A stretch of DNA of 19,240 bases from RGIG9060 sp045645985. Its GTDB lineage: Bacteria > Spirochaetota > Spirochaetia > Treponematales > Treponemataceae. Position 1 is the first letter of the stretch. Each line of letters begins with the position of its first letter. The translations under genes were made by a program, and so were the position numbers. Where the stretch lies: positions 1 to 19,240 of the forward strand of contig JAZRJV010000015.1 in the NCBI GenBank assembly GCA_045645985.1. The letters are read 5' to 3'. Below are positions 1 to 6,544 of this stretch, in pieces. The notes below the pieces were generated by a model. The model did no database searches. It was not told where the DNA came from and was given only the letters and a program-made list of their open reading frames with translations.

Positions 1-1
1 T

Positions 2-733
2 AGCACAGAAAATAAAAGCATAATTTTATCAGTAATTTTTACAATTATAATATTTAGCATTTTTTTCTGTGCTAGTATTTTTTTTGAAAAAAAATATTTC
101 ATCAATAAAACTGAAACACAAATGGGAAAAGGAAATTATCTAAAAGTAAATTTAAATCAAAACAACAATGATAATTTAGATAAACAAAAAACAAAACAAA
201 CAAATCAAGAAAATAAAAAAACGCAAGAAGATAAAAAAGAAAATTTAAAAACTAACAATGATTATAATAAAACTTCAAGAACAATAACTACAGAAAGTAA
301 AATTCAAAATAATTTTTATCAAGAAAACGAAAAACAAATTTTTGATGAAAAACAATATCCTCAGAATGAAAAATCATCAAGTGAAAATAATTTTGAAGAA
401 TCAAATTCGGGAATTGGAATTTTTCAATTTCATTCAGTTGGAACTGCTAAAAATATTACAGAAGATATAATCGATAAAAAAATTACACAAAATTTATTTT
501 ATCCAGAAAAAGCAAAACGCAGAGGAATTGAAGGCGAAATAAAAATAAAAATAGAAATTTCAAAAGATGGCGAACTGATTTCTTACCAAATTATTTCTAA
601 AAAAAATAATTTAATTTTAGAAGAAGCTTCTATTCAAACATTACAAAAAATTTTTCCAATCGAAGAATTGAAAATTAAAAACGCAGAAGAAAATTTTTCA
701 ACTATAATTACATTACTTTATAAACTTAATTGA
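2..733 (+). CDS. TonB-like energy transducer, 5' end outside window
   Basis: TonB proteins span the inner membrane and transmit proton-motive energy from ExbB/ExbD to outer-membrane receptors. The reading frame is open from base 2, so the gene starts upstream of the window; the first visible ATG (122) is internal. Visible codons 7 to 28 encode a strongly hydrophobic helix (SIILSVIFTIIIFSIFF...), the expected membrane anchor. About 130 residues rich in Asn, Lys, Gln and Glu follow as a presumably disordered periplasmic linker, then a TonB C-terminal-type domain with FYPEKAKRRGIEGEIKIK, 'SKDGEL' and a 'LEEASIQTLQKIFP' segment. The linker lacks the Pro-Glu/Pro-Lys repeats of classical TonB. The 3' end overlaps the convergent radical SAM gene by 21 bases. 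ExbB/ExbD genes, if linked, would lie to the left. TonB family is likely; the partner receptor is unknown. Confidence 0.75.
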   Translation, partial: STENKSIILSVIFTIIIFSIFFCASIFFEKKYFINKTETQMGKGNYLKVNLNQNNNDNLDKQKTKQTNQENKKTQEDKKENLKTNNDYNKTSRTITTESKIQNNFYQENEKQIFDEKQYPQNEKSSSENNFEESNSGIGIFQFHSVGTAKNITEDIIDKKITQNLFYPEKAKRRGIEGEIKIKIEISKDGELISYQIISKKNNLILEEASIQTLQKIFPIEELKIKNAEENFSTIITLLYKLN

Positions 734-2326
734 ATTATTTTTAATAAGAACTTTGCAATTATATTTTTGTGCATTCAAATAAAAATATTTTAAATCTTGA
801 GAATACTCACTTAACAAATCATCTGGATGATAATTTAAATTAAGTTTTGTTCCTTCGCCATCAGCATATGAACGAGTTAAAGCACCATTTAATTCAATAA
901 TGTTTTTTACCAAAGTAAAATATTTTTCAAAATTCTTTTGCTTCAATATTTTATTCATAAATTCAATTTGTAATTTTTCAATTTCTTTTTGCTTACAAAT
1001 ATTTTTTTCTAATAAATTTTTCTCTGATAAAAAATCTACAAACTTCTCGAAAAAGATTGATGGTTTTAATTTTAATAAATGCAAAACAGAATTAAACCAA
1101 CTAACTGCCCTACCTTGAGAATAAAACAAATTACAAGCATAAGAAATCTTTTTAGATTTTACTAAATCACTTTTTGAAAATGTATCACTTTCGATAACAT
1201 GATAAGGCGTTGATTTTTCATAATTCAAATTTAATTTTTCTGCATCATCATACAAAGTAGTTCCTGGCAAAACTGATAAGCAAAACAATTCAATATGATT
1301 TGGATAAAGTGAAATTGCAAAATCAATACTATTTTTAAAACCTTCGTAATTATCTTTTGGCAAACCGTAAATTAAATCAAAACCAAATACGATTCCATAA
1401 TTATTTAGAATAGAAATTTTTTTGATAAAATCTTTTTTATTAAAATTACGATTTACAGTTTTCAAAACTTCTTCAGAAGCACTTTGCAAACCAATTTGTA
1501 ACGAACAATTTATTTTTGAAAATGCTTTTGCAAGTTCATCGCTAATAAATTCTGCCCTACACTCAAAATGAAAAAATATTTTTTTTGCTTTTTGCCTAAT
1601 ATAATCTAAAAGTTTTATTGCTCGATTTTTATCAACATTATATGTTGGATCAAGTACGAAAATTTGTTTAATATCATTTTTTACAAACAAATCTAATTCA
1701 TCTTTTATTCTATCAAAAGAAAAATATTCAACTTTTTTATCACCTTTTGATTCGTAACAATAAGAACATTTAAAAGGACAACCTCTTGCAAGCTCCCATA
1801 AAGCGCCATCATATTTTTTGGGATTTAAAGTTTTATCAAGATAAGGAGAAGTTAAATTTTCTAAAAGTTCTCTTTTCCCATACAAAATTTTTTCTTGAAT
1901 AATATTTCCATTAAATAAATTTCTAATAAGATTTTTTGTAACAACTTCACCTTCACCAGAAATTACATAATCAAACATTTTAAAATTATTAGGATTTGCT
2001 GTAACTTCTGGTCCTCCAGCGATACAAATAATATTTGAATTTATTTTCTTTAGTTCACTTACAACTTCTAATAATAAATTTTTATTCCAAACAAAAATTG
2101 AAAAACAATAAATTGCACTATCAAAACTCAACAACTCATTTGTAATTTTTTCAACAGACAAATTTTGTTCAAGATTAAAATCTACAAGATTTACTTTTAA
2201 GTCGGGAAATTCTACAGATAAATTTTTTATTGAGGATGCAACACAGGCAACACCAAGAGGCAAGGCTTGAGGAGATTCTTCAACAAGAATTGTACAAAGT
2301 GTTACCGAATGATTATTCATTTTCAT
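713..2326 (-). CDS. Radical SAM protein with cobalamin-binding-like N-terminal domain
   Basis: The 537-residue protein has two parts. Residues 1-150 resemble the Rossmann-like B12-binding domain found in front of many radical SAM enzymes ('LPLGVACVASSIK', 'IAGGPEVT' near 103-109, 'VISGEGE' near 121-127), without a classical DxHxxG cobalamin motif. The radical SAM core starts with 'ELARGCPFKCSYCYE', a CxxxCxxC iron-sulfur motif at C183, C187 and C190. It continues with 'GLQSASEEVLKTVNR' and 'YGLPKDNYEGF', typical of the MiaB-like/Elp3-like SPASM-free group. Its substrate cannot be told from sequence. It is the second gene of a minus-strand operon: its ATG overlaps the end of the ThyX-like gene by 14 bases, which implies translational coupling and fits the lack of a clear Shine-Dalgarno. 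A second ATG lies two codons downstream. The family call is firm, the function unknown. Confidence 0.88.
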   Translation of the reverse strand: MKMNNHSVTLCTILVEESPQALPLGVACVASSIKNLSVEFPDLKVNLVDFNLEQNLSVEKITNELLSFDSAIYCFSIFVWNKNLLLEVVSELKKINSNIICIAGGPEVTANPNNFKMFDYVISGEGEVVTKNLIRNLFNGNIIQEKILYGKRELLENLTSPYLDKTLNPKKYDGALWELARGCPFKCSYCYESKGDKKVEYFSFDRIKDELDLFVKNDIKQIFVLDPTYNVDKNRAIKLLDYIRQKAKKIFFHFECRAEFISDELAKAFSKINCSLQIGLQSASEEVLKTVNRNFNKKDFIKKISILNNYGIVFGFDLIYGLPKDNYEGFKNSIDFAISLYPNHIELFCLSVLPGTTLYDDAEKLNLNYEKSTPYHVIESDTFSKSDLVKSKKISYACNLFYSQGRAVSWFNSVLHLLKLKPSIFFEKFVDFLSEKNLLEKNICKQKEIEKLQIEFMNKILKQKNFEKYFTLVKNIIELNGALTRSYADGEGTKLNLNYHPDDLLSEYSQDLKYFYLNAQKYNCKVLIKNNSIKFIK

Positions 2327-2945
2327 CTAAAGAAAATAATTCTTTAAAGTAAGGCAAATCTAAAATCCAATCGCAGAAAACATGCCATTCAGAAAGTTTA
2401 TGATTTCTTCTTGAGTAATACATTGAAATTGCGTTTTCGTAATTTAAAGTTACAGTTCGTTTTTGATTGTAGCTTTCTGGCAAAAGTTGAATAATACTAT
2501 ACCAAGCATCTTTATTAGAAGCTTTGTCAGAAATAAATTCTTGTCGTAAATTTTCTAGAACTTTTAAAATTTCTTGCATACATTCTTTTGCACTATCAAC
2601 CATTTTGTCTGTACTAAAATCAGAAAGTTCAAAAGGCTTTGAGTGAATTTTGTGCATTGTACTTGTTGAGTTTGCAACTGTCCCAACTTTATATGTATCA
2701 AATTCTTTCCACCAATAAATTGGAGCAGTAATATCTACGCTGATAAAAATTTGACGAACAAATTTTCGATGGTCAGAACCAGCTTTACAAAGTTTTCTTC
2801 CCAAAGATAAATCATTTGGACCAAAAACAAAATTTCCATCTGCATCAAAAGTGCTATCAAGTTTATCCCAACTATTCATAGGATTTCTTGCGCCTCTAAT
2901 TGCATTTTCAAAATTCATAACTGATGTATTTTCTAGTTTAATCAT
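2313..2945 (-). CDS. Conserved hypothetical protein with ThyX-like sequence pattern
   Basis: I place the start at the ATG at 2945 (210 residues): GGTGG sits about five bases upstream and a TATAAT-like -10 box lies at 2975-2980. A TTG at 2957 would overlap that ribosome site. I recognise the sequence as a type seen as hypothetical proteins in gut bacteria and phages, not as a named enzyme. Its motif order recalls flavin-dependent thymidylate synthase ThyX. 'YWWKEFDTYKVGTVANSTST' (77-96) lies where ThyX has the RHRxxSxNExSxRY motif, and 'LLPESYN' (154-160) plus 'YYSRRNHKLSEW' (176-187) match the usual LP...R...AQ.EI region. The two arginines and histidine of the ThyX signature are absent, so normal dTMP synthesis is doubtful. 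Length fits ThyX (about 210-260). It is co-transcribed with the radical SAM gene. Gene reality is high; ThyX relationship is an inference. Confidence 0.6.
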   Translation of the reverse strand: MIKLENTSVMNFENAIRGARNPMNSWDKLDSTFDADGNFVFGPNDLSLGRKLCKAGSDHRKFVRQIFISVDITAPIYWWKEFDTYKVGTVANSTSTMHKIHSKPFELSDFSTDKMVDSAKECMQEILKVLENLRQEFISDKASNKDAWYSIIQLLPESYNQKRTVTLNYENAISMYYSRRNHKLSEWHVFCDWILDLPYFKELFSLDENE

Positions 2946-3035
2946 CTTAACCACCAAAAAAATTCTTTTTTATCATTATATATTGAAATTTGATTTTGTA
3001 CTAGAGTTTTACCGCCTTAAACTCACTTTTTTCTA

Positions 3036-3076
3036 TTGACAAAAAAATTTTTATCGTTACCATTTTGTATGGTGAT
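3036..3076 (+). promoter_or_regulatory. Promoter region and candidate metal-regulator operator of the zinc-binding protein gene
   Basis: A perfect TTGACA lies at 3036-3041; the best -10 (CATTTT, 3061-3066) is weak. An inverted repeat ACCAT-N5-ATGGT (3059-3063 and 3069-3073) covers the presumed -10/start region and the ribosome-binding site GGTGAT before the ATG at 3081. Its position suits repression by a Zur- or TroR-type metal regulator, but the sequence does not match a consensus I can name. Confidence 0.45.
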
Positions 3077-3080
3077 ATTT

Positions 3081-4064
3081 ATGATAAAAAAAATTCTTCA
3101 ACTTTTTATAATTTTATTTACAGTTTCTCTTTTTTTAATTGGATGCACAAAAGAAAACACTCTTGATGAAAATACAATTTCAATTGTAGCAACAAATTTT
3201 CCTTCTTACGATTTTGCTCGTTCAATAGTTACAAAAGTTGATGAAAATTTTATAGCACCAACAAATAACTTTACAAATGTAAATATAAAACTTTTAATCA
3301 AGCCTGGAATGGAAACTCATTCTTTTGATCCAACTCCTAAAGATATTATTGATATTCAAAATGCTGATATTTTTATTTACATAGGCGGACATTCTGAAAC
3401 TTGGGTTGAAAAAATTTTAGCAACATCAAATAAACTTCCCAAAAAAATTCTTAAACTAAAAGATGTTGTAGAAATTTCACATAATCATGAACATGATGAA
3501 ATTGAGCACAATCACAACGAACACGAAGAAGACGAACACTTTTGGACAGATAGTAAAAACGCTATAAAAATGATAAGTAGTATTCTTGAAAATATAATTG
3601 AAGTTGATAATGAAAAAACAAAGGGAAAATTTATTGATGAATACAAATCAAATGCAAACTCTTACATAAATCAAATTCAGCAATTAAGTTTACAAATAAA
3701 AAATACTGTAGAAAATTCTTCAAACAAATTATTGATTTTTGGAGATCGATTTCCTTTTACATATTTTGCAAATGAATACGGATTAGAATACATTTCCGCT
3801 TTTGATGGATGTAGTTCTGCTGTGGAAGTAAAAACTTCTAAACTTGCCGAATTAATTGATACAGCAAAAGAAAAAAATGCAAAGGCAATTTTCAAAATAG
3901 AAATGAGCAACGGAAAAATTGCACAAACAATCGCTGATGCAACTGGAGCAAAAATTTTAGAATTACACAGTTGCCAAAATGTAACTAAAGATGATTTTAA
4001 TCGAGGAATAACATATGCTTATACGATGAAATCAAATCTTGATGCACTAAAAATCGGTTTGTAA
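3081..4064 (+). CDS. znuA: Zinc-type ABC transporter substrate-binding lipoprotein (ZnuA-like)
   Basis: This is a periplasmic metal-binding protein of the cluster A-I family (ZnuA/TroA). I use the ATG at 3081 (327 residues), which has GGTGAT four bases upstream; a TTG at 3036 is part of the promoter. The signal peptide ends in the lipobox 'FLIGC' (lipid-bearing C22). The first metal ligand is the His in 'KPGMETHSFDP' (H80). A His/Glu/Asp-rich loop at about 134-153 leads into 'HFWTD' (H153), as in zinc-specific members. The usual third His position reads 'FGDRFPFTYF', and 'FDGCSSAVE' and 'LHSCQN' follow, a pattern I associate with a Clostridia/spirochaete subfamily. The expected ZnuB permease and ZnuC ATPase genes are not adjacent: the next gene is a convergent Hpt protein seven bases away. 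Zinc is the best guess; manganese or iron cannot be excluded. Confidence 0.85.
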   Translation: MIKKILQLFIILFTVSLFLIGCTKENTLDENTISIVATNFPSYDFARSIVTKVDENFIAPTNNFTNVNIKLLIKPGMETHSFDPTPKDIIDIQNADIFIYIGGHSETWVEKILATSNKLPKKILKLKDVVEISHNHEHDEIEHNHNEHEEDEHFWTDSKNAIKMISSILENIIEVDNEKTKGKFIDEYKSNANSYINQIQQLSLQIKNTVENSSNKLLIFGDRFPFTYFANEYGLEYISAFDGCSSAVEVKTSKLAELIDTAKEKNAKAIFKIEMSNGKIAQTIADATGAKILELHSCQNVTKDDFNRGITYAYTMKSNLDALKIGL

Positions 4065-4080
4065 AAATAAATTACAAATC
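4056..4080. repeat. Inverted repeat spanning two convergent stop codons
   Basis: GGTTTGTAA (4056-4064) and TTACAAATC (4072-4080) pair at eight of nine positions around a seven-base AT loop. Each arm contains the stop codon of one of the facing genes. The structure could act as a weak two-way terminator, although neither side has a long T tract. Confidence 0.4.
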
Positions 4081-4422
4081 AGCTTTTAAGATTATATCTT
4101 TTGCTAATAAAAATTCTTCTTTTACATAATCGAACAATCCGACTGCCTTAACTTTGTCGCCAGTTCTTATTTCTTTCAGCATAACGCAAGTGGCATTGTA
4201 AACAGAATTTACACCTAAATTTCCAGCAAGACCTTTTAATGAATGAACATTTAATTCTATTTCCAAATAATCTAAATTTGCAACAGCTTCTTCTAACTTT
4301 AGATAAGAATCTTCTTGTGTAAATAACTTGATGTATTTATCATACAAATCGGTCTTACCTGCAAATCGTTCAATGGCTCCGTCAACATCAAAATTGTGAT
4401 TTTTTAACAACTCATAATTCAT
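4072..4422 (-). CDS. Hpt (histidine phosphotransfer) domain protein
   Basis: This 116-residue protein is a stand-alone Hpt module that relays phosphate between response-regulator receiver domains in a multistep phosphorelay in the cytoplasm. The phospho-accepting histidine is H60 in 'NVHSLKGLAGNLG', the standard HSLKGxAxxLG motif. Flanking helices ('AIERFAGKTDLYDKYIKLF' before it, 'KAVGLFDYVKEEFLLAK' after it) match the four-helix bundle, and the length is normal for a single-domain Hpt. No sensor kinase or response regulator is adjacent, so its partners must be elsewhere. The ATG has no Shine-Dalgarno sequence, and a TATAAT box ends only seven bases before it, suggesting a leaderless transcript. 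It is transcribed divergently from the metallo-beta-lactamase-fold gene; whether they are functionally linked is unknown. Confidence 0.88.
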   Translation of the reverse strand: MNYELLKNHNFDVDGAIERFAGKTDLYDKYIKLFTQEDSYLKLEEAVANLDYLEIELNVHSLKGLAGNLGVNSVYNATCVMLKEIRTGDKVKAVGLFDYVKEEFLLAKDIILKADL

Positions 4423-4429
4423 AGATAAA

Positions 4430-4458
4430 ATTATATATCAACTTGTACTACTTAGCAA
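4430..4458 (-). promoter_or_regulatory. Promoter of the Hpt gene
   Basis: On the minus strand TTGCTA (4458-4453) is followed after 17 bases by a perfect TATAAT (4435-4430). Only seven bases separate the -10 box from the ATG at 4422, so transcription probably starts at or next to the start codon. It overlaps the divergent promoter at 4443-4471. Confidence 0.6.
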
Positions 4459-4471
4459 GTAATGATATTAT
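4443..4471 (+). promoter_or_regulatory. Promoter of the metallo-beta-lactamase-fold gene
   Basis: TTGTAC (4443-4448), 17 bases, then TATTAT (4466-4471). Six bases remain before the ATG at 4478. The 16-base overlap with the Hpt promoter means the two probably cannot be occupied by polymerase at the same time. Confidence 0.55.
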
Positions 4472-4477
4472 AAGTTT

Positions 4478-5398
4478 ATGCAGAAAAATTCACCTATTCA
4501 ACTTTCAAAATCAACTTTTTGTCTTTTAGGACACACAAACATAGGAGTTATCGAAAATAATGACGAACTCATCTTAATTGATTCTGGATTAAATTCGGAA
4601 GATGCATCCAAAATTGATGAAGTTCTAAAAAATTCCTTTAATAAAAAAATTGGCACAATTATAAATACTCATTCTAACGCAGACCATGCTGGCGGGAATA
4701 ATTATTTTTCCAATAAATATAACTGCAAAATTTTTGCAACAAAAAAAGAAGCGGCTTTTTTAGAAAATCCTTATCTTGAAAGTGCTTTAATGTGGGGAGC
4801 TCATCCTTTTGACAAAATTAGAACTAAATATTTTGAATGTGAAAAATCTACAGCAACAAATCTTGCAAATGAAAATTCAGAGATTAAACTTAATAATGAA
4901 CTAACAATAGAATTTATAAGTTTACCAGGACACTTTATAGATATGATTGGAGTTTTAGTTACAGACCAAAACACAAAAACAGTTTTTCTAGGTGATTCAA
5001 TTTTTGGAGCCCAGATGATTTCAAAATATAATATTTGCTATATGATAAATGTTACAGATTTTAAAAATACGCTAGATAAAATTTCAAATATAAAATCAGA
5101 TTTTTATATTCCAAGTCATAGCACAATAGTTACTTCACAAGAAGAATTGAAGCGACTTTCAATAATGAATAAAAATGAAATTGAAAAAATACAAAATTTT
5201 TTATTGGAACTTTGCAAATCACAAATGCAAAATGATGACATTCTAGCAAAAGTTTTTGAAACATATCACATCAGAACAACACCAAGTCAACTTGTTTTAA
5301 TTGGTAGCACAATAAAAAATCACTTAACAGATTTATACATAAATAATAAAATTGAAATGATTTGCAATGATGGAAGAATGTATTGGAAAACAAAATAA
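4478..5398 (+). CDS. Metallo-beta-lactamase-fold hydrolase with altered metal motif
   Basis: The 306-residue protein has the MBL fold signature. 'NTHSNADHAGGNNYF' (HSNADH at 65-70) is the first metal motif, H152 in 'LPGHFIDMIG' the second, D173 in 'FLGDSIFG' the bridging aspartate, and H214 in 'IPSHST' the last ligand. The usual HxHxDH is H-S-N-A-D-H here, so the second histidine is replaced by Asn67. About 75 C-terminal residues ('ILAKVFETYHIRTTPSQLVLIGSTIKNHLTDLY...') resemble the helical/winged tail of LACTB2-like and related hydrolases. The substrate is unknown; thioesters, nucleic acids and glutathione adducts are all possible in this superfamily. There is no Shine-Dalgarno, and the -10 box ends six bases before the ATG. 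No terminator is evident before the ABC operon, which has its own promoter. Confidence 0.85.
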   Translation: MQKNSPIQLSKSTFCLLGHTNIGVIENNDELILIDSGLNSEDASKIDEVLKNSFNKKIGTIINTHSNADHAGGNNYFSNKYNCKIFATKKEAAFLENPYLESALMWGAHPFDKIRTKYFECEKSTATNLANENSEIKLNNELTIEFISLPGHFIDMIGVLVTDQNTKTVFLGDSIFGAQMISKYNICYMINVTDFKNTLDKISNIKSDFYIPSHSTIVTSQEELKRLSIMNKNEIEKIQNFLLELCKSQMQNDDILAKVFETYHIRTTPSQLVLIGSTIKNHLTDLYINNKIEMICNDGRMYWKTK

Positions 5399-5425
5399 AT
5401 ATTTCATAAAAATCTTTTGTTGCTA

Positions 5426-5454
5426 TTGACATTGGTTGATTATAAAACTATTCT
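5426..5454 (+). promoter_or_regulatory. Promoter of the BMP-family ABC transporter operon
   Basis: TTGACA (5426-5431), 17 bases, then TATTCT (5449-5454). The strong ribosome site GAGGTG (5461-5466) follows, four bases before the ATG at 5471. I see no operator or riboswitch in the 72-base gap. Confidence 0.65.
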
Positions 5455-5470
5455 TTAATAGAGGTGTTTT

Positions 5471-6538
5471 ATGAAATATACAAAAACAATTAAAACAATA
5501 ATCGGAGTTATATGTATAATAACTATTGCAATAGCACTATTATTTTGGACTTTCAATAAAAATAAAGAAGAAAACAGTTGGTTTGCAGTTTTTGTTCCGG
5601 GCGTTGTTGCAAATAGTCCTGTTTATTCAATGCTTGTAGAAGGTGTTACACAAGCTGTTCTTGATTACAATGAAAACAATAATACAAATTACAAACTAGA
5701 AGTTGTTGAAGCAGGAACAAATCAAGCTGAATGGGGAGCAAAACTTACAGGCTTGGCCGCAATGAAAAAATTTGATGTCATATTTTCTTCAAATCCATCA
5801 ATTCCAGATTTAGCAGTACCAATTACAGAAATTTATCCAGAACAAAAATTTATCATTCTTGATTCTTTCTATGAAGGTAATCCAAATATTGCAACAGTAA
5901 GATTTAATCAAAGAGAACAAGCTTATCTTGCAGGATACGCCGCAGGACTTGCAACAACATCAAAAGATTCTCAAATGAAATTTTCAAATCCACAAAAAAA
6001 GATTGCTTTAATTTCTGCACAAGAATATCCAGTTATGAATGAAATTATTTTGCCAGGATTTATCGAAGGAGCAAAAGCTGTAGACAATGACATCGAAGTA
6101 ATATTCAAAATTGTTGGTAACTGGTACGATGCAAACAAAGGCGCAGAAATTGCTCGTTCATTATACAACGAAGGAGTTGATGTAATTTTGCCAATTTGTG
6201 GAGGAGCATCTCAAGGTGTAATTGCAACAGCAAAAGAATTAGGATTCTACATAAGTTGGTTTGATGACAACGGATTTTCCAAAGCACCTGGTTATGTAAT
6301 TTCAAGTTCTGCAATGGAACAAGAAAAAATGGCATACGAAGTTGCAACAAAATATTTTGAAGGCAAAATTGAATTTGGCACAGCAACAACAGTTGATATA
6401 AAAGATGGTTATATCACTTTGATTACAGATGATGCAAACTTTGAAAATCATTTTTCAGAGTCATACAAAGAAAATTTAAAAGATGAATACAACAAAATAA
6501 AAGAAGGCGTGATTATTTTAGAATCACCAGAAGTTTAA
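5471..6538 (+). CDS. BMP-family ABC transporter substrate-binding protein (PnrA/TmpC-like)
   Basis: This is the extracytoplasmic binding protein of a Bmp-type transporter; characterised members, such as PnrA of Treponema pallidum, bind purine nucleosides. Residues 10-27 form a hydrophobic segment ('IIGVICIITIAIALLFWTF'), then a lysine/asparagine stretch and the mature domain. There, 'FAVFVPGVVANSPVYSMLVEGV', 'VRFNQREQAYLAGYAAGLATT', 'KIALISAQEYPVMNEIILPGF' and 'ADVILPICGGASQG'-like segments (here 'GVDVILPICGGASQG') match the type 1 periplasmic-binding fold. The only Cys in the leader is preceded by Ile, which is poor for a lipobox, so the protein may be held by an uncleaved helix rather than lipid. 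It leads a four-gene operon (spacings 6, -4 and -1 bases). Nucleoside uptake is the most likely role; the ligand is not proven. Confidence 0.88.
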   Translation: MKYTKTIKTIIGVICIITIAIALLFWTFNKNKEENSWFAVFVPGVVANSPVYSMLVEGVTQAVLDYNENNNTNYKLEVVEAGTNQAEWGAKLTGLAAMKKFDVIFSSNPSIPDLAVPITEIYPEQKFIILDSFYEGNPNIATVRFNQREQAYLAGYAAGLATTSKDSQMKFSNPQKKIALISAQEYPVMNEIILPGFIEGAKAVDNDIEVIFKIVGNWYDANKGAEIARSLYNEGVDVILPICGGASQGVIATAKELGFYISWFDDNGFSKAPGYVISSSAMEQEKMAYEVATKYFEGKIEFGTATTVDIKDGYITLITDDANFENHFSESYKENLKDEYNKIKEGVIILESPEV

Positions 6539-6544
6539 AATAAA

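Noticed and set aside
2851..3039. Plus-strand 62-codon open frame opposite the ThyX-like gene
   Set aside because: Hydrophobic shadow of the minus-strand gene; no start signals.
3036..3080. TTG at 3036 as start of the zinc-binding protein
   Set aside because: It is the TTGACA promoter box, and it would add 15 residues before a complete lipoprotein signal peptide.
5399..5470. Purine riboswitch before the nucleoside-type ABC operon
   Set aside because: The gap is 72 bases and is filled by a promoter and a 5' leader too short for the aptamer; no conserved purine-aptamer sequence seen.
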